Program-made: the position numbers and the translations under genes
Notes under the pieces: model-generated
What the model was told of the DNA's origin: nothing
Seen by the model: only the letters and a program-made list of their open reading frames with translations
The model's database searches: none
Assembly: GCA_024640765.1 (NCBI GenBank)
Contig: JAHEEK010000014.1
Location: 1 to 64,000 of the forward strand
Length of the DNA stretch: 64,000 nucleotides
From: Nereida sp024640765
Lineage (GTDB): Bacteria > Pseudomonadota > Alphaproteobacteria > Rhodobacterales > Rhodobacteraceae
Reading direction: 5' to 3'
Part shown: positions 60,719-64,000 of the stretch, one piece after another
Layout: each line of letters opens with the position of its first letter
How positions within the stretch are numbered: position 1 is the first letter of the stretch

Positions 60719-61978
60719 TTAGCGCAGCGCGCGTCCCTTCATAATTGCGTCCTTGCCAAATCGTTCTCTGATGGCGTCTGTGGCGCGTTCGGCTGCGGCG
60801 CGCTTTGGGGCGTCTGGGTCCAAAAGGTCGCCCGCGCTGTCAGCAACTGAGGATGGCCCAAGGTCGGACAGACCAACGCCAATCAAGCGAAATGGACCTT
60901 GGTTACTTACCTGATCAAACAGCTGTCTTGCGTGCCTATAAATTCGGTCGGCGATTTGCGTGCTATCGGTCAACGTGATGCGCTTCGATAGAGTTTTGAA
61001 CTTTGCCGTTTTGAGCTTGAGGGTCACGACTGTGCCCGCCAACTCACGTGCCTTGGCTCGCGCACTGACTTTTTCGGAAAGCCGCCAAAGGTGCCCATCA
61101 AGTAGGTCAACCGCTGCGGTGTCTTCGTTGAATGTAGTCTCATTACTAATTGATTTAATGGGTCGGTGTGCGGAAACAGTGCGCTTGTCGTCACCGCGCG
61201 CCAGATGCCAAAGACGCTCTCCGATACTACCAAACCTCAGGATCAGGTCTTTTTGCTCCCACCTCAGTAGATCCGTAAACGTGTGAATACCCGCCTGTTC
61301 AAGCGTTGCGCGCGCAGACGGTCCGACACCCCAGATCATGCCCACGGGCTTGTCTTTCAGGAACGTCGTGGTTTCAGCTTTGCCGATCACGGAAAAGCCC
61401 CGCGGTTTATCCAAATCGGATGCGACTTTTGCTAAAAACTTATTGTGGCTAAGGCCGATTGATCCGGTGATCCCGATTTCTTCGCGCATCCTTTTGACAA
61501 GTCGAGCGAGCATCACGGCTGGGGGCGCCCCGTGAAGTTTGTGGGTACCGGACATGTCCAAAAATGCCTCGTCTAAGGACAGCGGTTCAATGGCGGGGGT
61601 TAGTTCCTCCATCAGGGCGCGGATTTGTTTCGATACATCGGCATAGACATCCATGCGGCCGCGCACGACCACTGCATCTGGGCAAAGCTTTAGGGCCTTA
61701 AACATCGGCATCGCGGACCGGACGCCGCGAATGCGTGCAATGTAGCAAGCGGTACTGACGACGCCGCGCCGCCCGCCGCCTATGATGACGGGTTTGTCCG
61801 CAAGCTCTGGATTATCGCGTTTCTCAACGCTGGCATAAAAGGCATCGCAATCCATATGGGCGACTGACAAATCAAACAGTTCGGGATGCGCCAACATACG
61901 CGGACTGCCGCAATCCACGCAGCGTCGCGGTTCTTGCGCAGAGTAAGTGGTTAAGCAGTCGCGACAAATTGCAGGCAT
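60719..61978 (-). CDS. dinB: DNA polymerase IV with N-terminal zinc-ribbon-like extension
   Basis: 419 residues. The Y-family core has AHMDCDAFYASVEKRDNPELADKPVIIGGG (catalytic Asp), RMDVYADVSKQIRALMEELTPAIEPLSLDEAFLDMSG with the second acidic pair, and the little-finger domain following. The first 25 residues carry two CxxC pairs (C5, C8 and C20, C23) that could bind zinc, an extension absent from E. coli DinB; I recall such extensions in related alphaproteobacteria. It performs error-prone translesion synthesis. No SOS box (GTTC-N7-GTTC type) was seen upstream. Confidence 0.93.
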   Translation of the reverse strand: MPAICRDCLTTYSAQEPRRCVDCGSPRMLAHPELFDLSVAHMDCDAFYASVEKRDNPELADKPVIIGGGRRGVVSTACYIARIRGVRSAMPMFKALKLCPDAVVVRGRMDVYADVSKQIRALMEELTPAIEPLSLDEAFLDMSGTHKLHGAPPAVMLARLVKRMREEIGITGSIGLSHNKFLAKVASDLDKPRGFSVIGKAETTTFLKDKPVGMIWGVGPSARATLEQAGIHTFTDLLRWEQKDLILRFGSIGERLWHLARGDDKRTVSAHRPIKSISNETTFNEDTAAVDLLDGHLWRLSEKVSARAKARELAGTVVTLKLKTAKFKTLSKRITLTDSTQIADRIYRHARQLFDQVSNQGPFRLIGVGLSDLGPSSVADSAGDLLDPDAPKRAAAERATDAIRERFGKDAIMKGRALR

Positions 61979-62058
61979 AATGCTGTGATACGCGCCTCAC
62001 GGGGTGCCAGCAACGTTTACGAGATTTTTCTTGGCAATTAGATACGACACGTGTAGGG

Positions 62059-62074
62059 GTTTCCTATAGGAAAC
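62059..62074 (+). promoter_or_regulatory. Perfect 16-bp palindrome at the 5' edge of the riboswitch
   Basis: GTTTCCTATAGGAAAC reads the same on both strands and ends where the first riboswitch helix begins (62073). A perfect palindrome of this size at the start of a leader is a typical operator for a dimeric repressor or activator. The protein is unknown, and no regulator gene lies adjacent. Confidence 0.6.
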
Positions 62075-62258
62075 ATGTCCGCTCGGGAGAGCGTGGATTA
62101 TGCCACCGCCGAAGGAGCAACCACCCCGGTCACCTCTCAGGCAACAGGACTGGCGGACGTGTCACACTCTGGAGAGACGCCTTTTAGCAAGGCGCACCGA
62201 AGGCGCAAGCGGTTCCATACGGACCGTGCATCGCTCAGGTAAGGCGAACGGAGCGGGG
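62073..62258 (+). ncRNA. Tandem glycine riboswitch
   Basis: Two glycine-type aptamers in series. Aptamer 1 is closed by a 10-bp helix, 62073-62082 with 62153-62162 (one G-U), and contains the conserved GGGAGAG, GCCGAAGGAGCAA and CTCTCAGGCAACAGGAC segments. Aptamer 2 follows with CTCTGGAGAGACGCC, GCACCGAAGGCGCAAG and CGCTCAGGTAAGGCGAACGG. Both carry the ACCGAAGG/GCCGAAGG and CTCAGG signatures of the class. The riboswitch senses glycine, and lies directly before the DadA-like gene. A hairpin at 62257-62282 with little T run follows, so control of translation is more likely than termination. Confidence 0.93.
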
Positions 62259-62299
62259 TTGTTTGGGCAAGTGCGCCCAACCGTTTGGAGTGTGAAAAC

Positions 62300-63547
62300 A
62301 TGACTCGTATCGCAGTAATCGGCGCTGGCATCACCGGTGTGACAACAGCTTTTGAATTGGTCAGCCGTGGTCTTGATGTTGTTGTATTCGACAGAAATCG
62401 CTATGCGGCGATGGATACCAGTTTTGCCAATGGTGGGCAGCTTTCTGCATCAAACGCAGAGGTTTGGAACACTGTCGGGACGGTCCTGAAAGGCATCAAA
62501 TGGATGGCGCGGCGCGATGCGCCCTTGTTGGTGAACCCGCGCCCAAGCTGGCATAAAATCAGCTGGATGGCTGAGTTCTTGAGCAACATTCCGAACTACA
62601 AAAACAACACAGTTCAAACAGCGGCGCTGGCGGTTAAGGCGCGCGCTGGATTGCAGTCTATGGCGGACCGTGCGGGACTAGATTTTGACTGGTCTCCGGC
62701 GGGCATTCTGCACTTTTATAAAAATGAAAAAGACATGGCGCACGCTCGCAAAGTGAACGAGCTTTTGTCGCAAGGCGGTGTGGAACGTGTTGAGCTGACG
62801 CCTGATCAGGTCCGTGAGCGTGAACCAAACCTGTGTGGCACCATCACTGGTGGGTTCTGGACGGAAAGTGACAGCACCGGCGATATTCACAAGTTCACGT
62901 TCGGACTTGCAAAGTGGCTTGAGGCACAGGGTGTTGATTTCCGCATGGGCAAACCGGTTGAGCAACTTAGCAGTGCAAATGGTGAGACCCGCGTGAACGG
63001 TGAAGCTTTTGACGGTGTCGTCGTTTGCGCTGGCGTTGGTAGCCGTGCGATGGCCAAAAAGCTGGGCGACCGCGTTAACATTTATCCCGTTAAGGGCTAC
63101 TCAATCACTGTGAATATGCCGGATGCAAGCAGCCAAGATGGTGCGCCGATGGTGTCTTTACTTGATGATGATGCGAAGATTGTGACGTCTCGTCTGGGTA
63201 AAGACCGTTTCCGTGTTGCGGGGACGGCAGAATATAACGGTGAAAACCGTGATATTCGCGCAGACCGCATTGAGCCGCTGACCAAGTGGGTGGAAACGCA
63301 TTTCCCATCAATCTCGACGGAACACGTGGTGCCTTGGGCAGGTCTGCGCCCGATGATGCCAAATATGATGCCGCGCGTGGGCGCCGGCAAACGTGCGGGT
63401 GTATTTTACAACACAGGTCACGGGCATTTGGGGTGGACATTATCGGCGGCAACTGCGGCATTGGTTGGCGCATCTGTCCGAGAGCATTTTGCGTCAAAAG
63501 GTGGCGCACAAGGCAACGAACGCGGATTTACCTTCAAAAGCGCCTGA
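62300..63547 (+). CDS. FAD-dependent D-amino acid dehydrogenase (DadA)-like oxidase under glycine riboswitch control
   Basis: 415 residues. N-terminal flavin motif RIAVIGAGITGVTTAFELVSRGLDVVVFD, then SFANGGQLSASNAEVW, typical of DadA, and C-terminal PWAGLRPMMPNMMPRVG and NTGHGHLGWTLSAATAALVG. The family deaminates D-amino acids; related enzymes act on glycine or proline. Regulation by a glycine riboswitch points to glycine (or glycine made from other substrates) as the substrate or signal. The ATG at 62300 has GGAG at 62287-62290; the TTG at 62285 is less likely. Confidence 0.88.
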   Translation: MTRIAVIGAGITGVTTAFELVSRGLDVVVFDRNRYAAMDTSFANGGQLSASNAEVWNTVGTVLKGIKWMARRDAPLLVNPRPSWHKISWMAEFLSNIPNYKNNTVQTAALAVKARAGLQSMADRAGLDFDWSPAGILHFYKNEKDMAHARKVNELLSQGGVERVELTPDQVREREPNLCGTITGGFWTESDSTGDIHKFTFGLAKWLEAQGVDFRMGKPVEQLSSANGETRVNGEAFDGVVVCAGVGSRAMAKKLGDRVNIYPVKGYSITVNMPDASSQDGAPMVSLLDDDAKIVTSRLGKDRFRVAGTAEYNGENRDIRADRIEPLTKWVETHFPSISTEHVVPWAGLRPMMPNMMPRVGAGKRAGVFYNTGHGHLGWTLSAATAALVGASVREHFASKGGAQGNERGFTFKSA

Positions 63548-63589
63548 TAAGCCGCCATAGTCAGGTCAATTCAATAGGAGAGGCTGACT

Positions 63590-64000
63590 ATGGGGAATGA
63601 AGAGTTTTTGCAGGTTTTATTTAGTATTTTGGGCGGCAAAATCGTTGTGGTGTTGCTGGCCGCGTTTATCATTATTTGTATTCTGCTTGGAGTTCGGATC
63701 GTTCCGCAGTCAGAGCAGTTTGTCATTGAACGTTTTGGTCGGCTTAAGGCGGTGCTTGGGCCCGGCATTAACTTCATTGTCCCGCTCCTTGATCGCGTGG
63801 CGCATCGGATTTCGATCCTTGAGCGGCAGCTTCCGAATGCCTCACAGGACGCGATCACGTCGGACAACGTTTTGGTACGGGTTGAGACATCCGTATTCTA
63901 TCGCATCACAGAGCCTGAGCGGACAGTTTACCGGATCCGCGACGTAGACGCAGCGATCGCAACAACGGTGGCTGGTATTGTGCGCGCCGAGATCGGCAAG
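63590..64000 (+). CDS. SPFH/stomatin-like membrane protein, N-terminal part (runs off the window)
   Basis: 137 residues visible, no stop before the window end. A membrane helix (IVVVLLAAFIIICILLG) is followed by the SPFH (Band 7) start: VRIVPQSEQFVIERFGRLKAVLGPGINFIVPLLDRVAHRISI and ITSDNVLVRVETSVFYRITEPERTVYRI. Such proteins form membrane scaffolds, often with an NfeD partner. GGAG at 63577-63580 precedes the ATG at 63590, 10 bases away. Confidence 0.92.
   Translation, partial: MGNEEFLQVLFSILGGKIVVVLLAAFIIICILLGVRIVPQSEQFVIERFGRLKAVLGPGINFIVPLLDRVAHRISILERQLPNASQDAITSDNVLVRVETSVFYRITEPERTVYRIRDVDAAIATTVAGIVRAEIGK

Noticed and set aside
1..64000. CRISPR array, prophage or integrative element
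   Set aside because: No regularly spaced repeats, integrase, phage structural genes or cas genes seen; apart from the IS end the window is ordinary chromosome.

Overview
The window is a chromosomal segment of an alphaproteobacterium of the Rhodobacteraceae (Rhodobacter/Roseobacter group). The assignment rests on gene content and order: a CenR-type response regulator, an ECF sigma factor RpoE with its zinc anti-sigma factor ChrR next to the five-gene block known from Rhodobacter, a DUF3035 (BamF) lipoprotein beside lspA, an SdhAF4-type DUF1674 protein, a Pol IV with an N-terminal zinc-ribbon-like extension, and a tandem glycine riboswitch. The genus cannot be fixed by eye. It is mostly core genome with few mobile parts: one IS3-type end at position 1 and one 100-N scaffold gap at 4080-4179.

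Layout. 1-4.5 kb: IS3 end fused to a truncated sulfotransferase, YggS, a YkuD transpeptidase, GTP cyclohydrolase II, CenR, gap, and a frameshifted flavin-binding protein. 4.6-14.9 kb: exonuclease III, a CnoX-like thioredoxin, a LON-domain protein, Trm112, a ubiquinone-type hydroxylase, amidase, aminotransferase, FtsK and LolA. 14.9-19.9 kb: lytic-transglycosylase lipoprotein, AEC transporter, HspQ, gamma-glutamyltransferase, a STAS/anti-sigma pair and a methionine sulfoxide reductase. 19.9-28.7 kb: an XRE-cupin regulator, a GFA protein and two 814-residue FAD/GcvT demethylating dehydrogenases, then RluA, an aldehyde dehydrogenase and a Tat-exported L,D-transpeptidase. 28.8-34.7 kb (minus strand): the rbfA-truB-rpsO-pnp translation/RNA-decay cluster with three unrelated genes inserted. 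34.7-47.8 kb: dapB, rsmB, a heparinase-like protein, purH, lspA, bamF, two M16 peptidases, mutL and rmuC. 47.8-53.9 kb: the RpoE-ChrR pair and a divergent five-gene operon, with a candidate RpoE promoter facing each way. 53.9-64 kb: a saccharopine-dehydrogenase-like enzyme, a histidine phosphatase, an orphan formate dehydrogenase alpha chain, a frameshifted CAP protein, rpmJ, tRNA-Val(GAC), an N-formylglutamate amidohydrolase, Pol IV, a tandem glycine riboswitch driving a DadA-like oxidase, and the start of an SPFH protein.

How the parts may work together. The clearest regulatory units are (i) RpoE-ChrR with its divergent target operon, which in Rhodobacter answers singlet oxygen; (ii) the XRE-cupin regulator with a palindrome before its own start, heading an operon that would demethylate N-methylglycines (C1 release, glycine as end product); and (iii) the glycine riboswitch before a glycine/D-amino-acid oxidase-like gene, preceded by a perfect 16-bp palindrome that suggests a second, protein-based control. 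A link between (ii) and (iii) through glycine is a hypothesis only.

I saw no clearly new defence or mobile system. The best leads are the doubly controlled riboswitch gene, the mapped RpoE promoter pair, the two equal-length FAD/GcvT paralogues with a changed folate-site residue, and a run of single-base frameshifts (near 4336, 31817 and 58959) that may be sequencing errors or recent gene decay.
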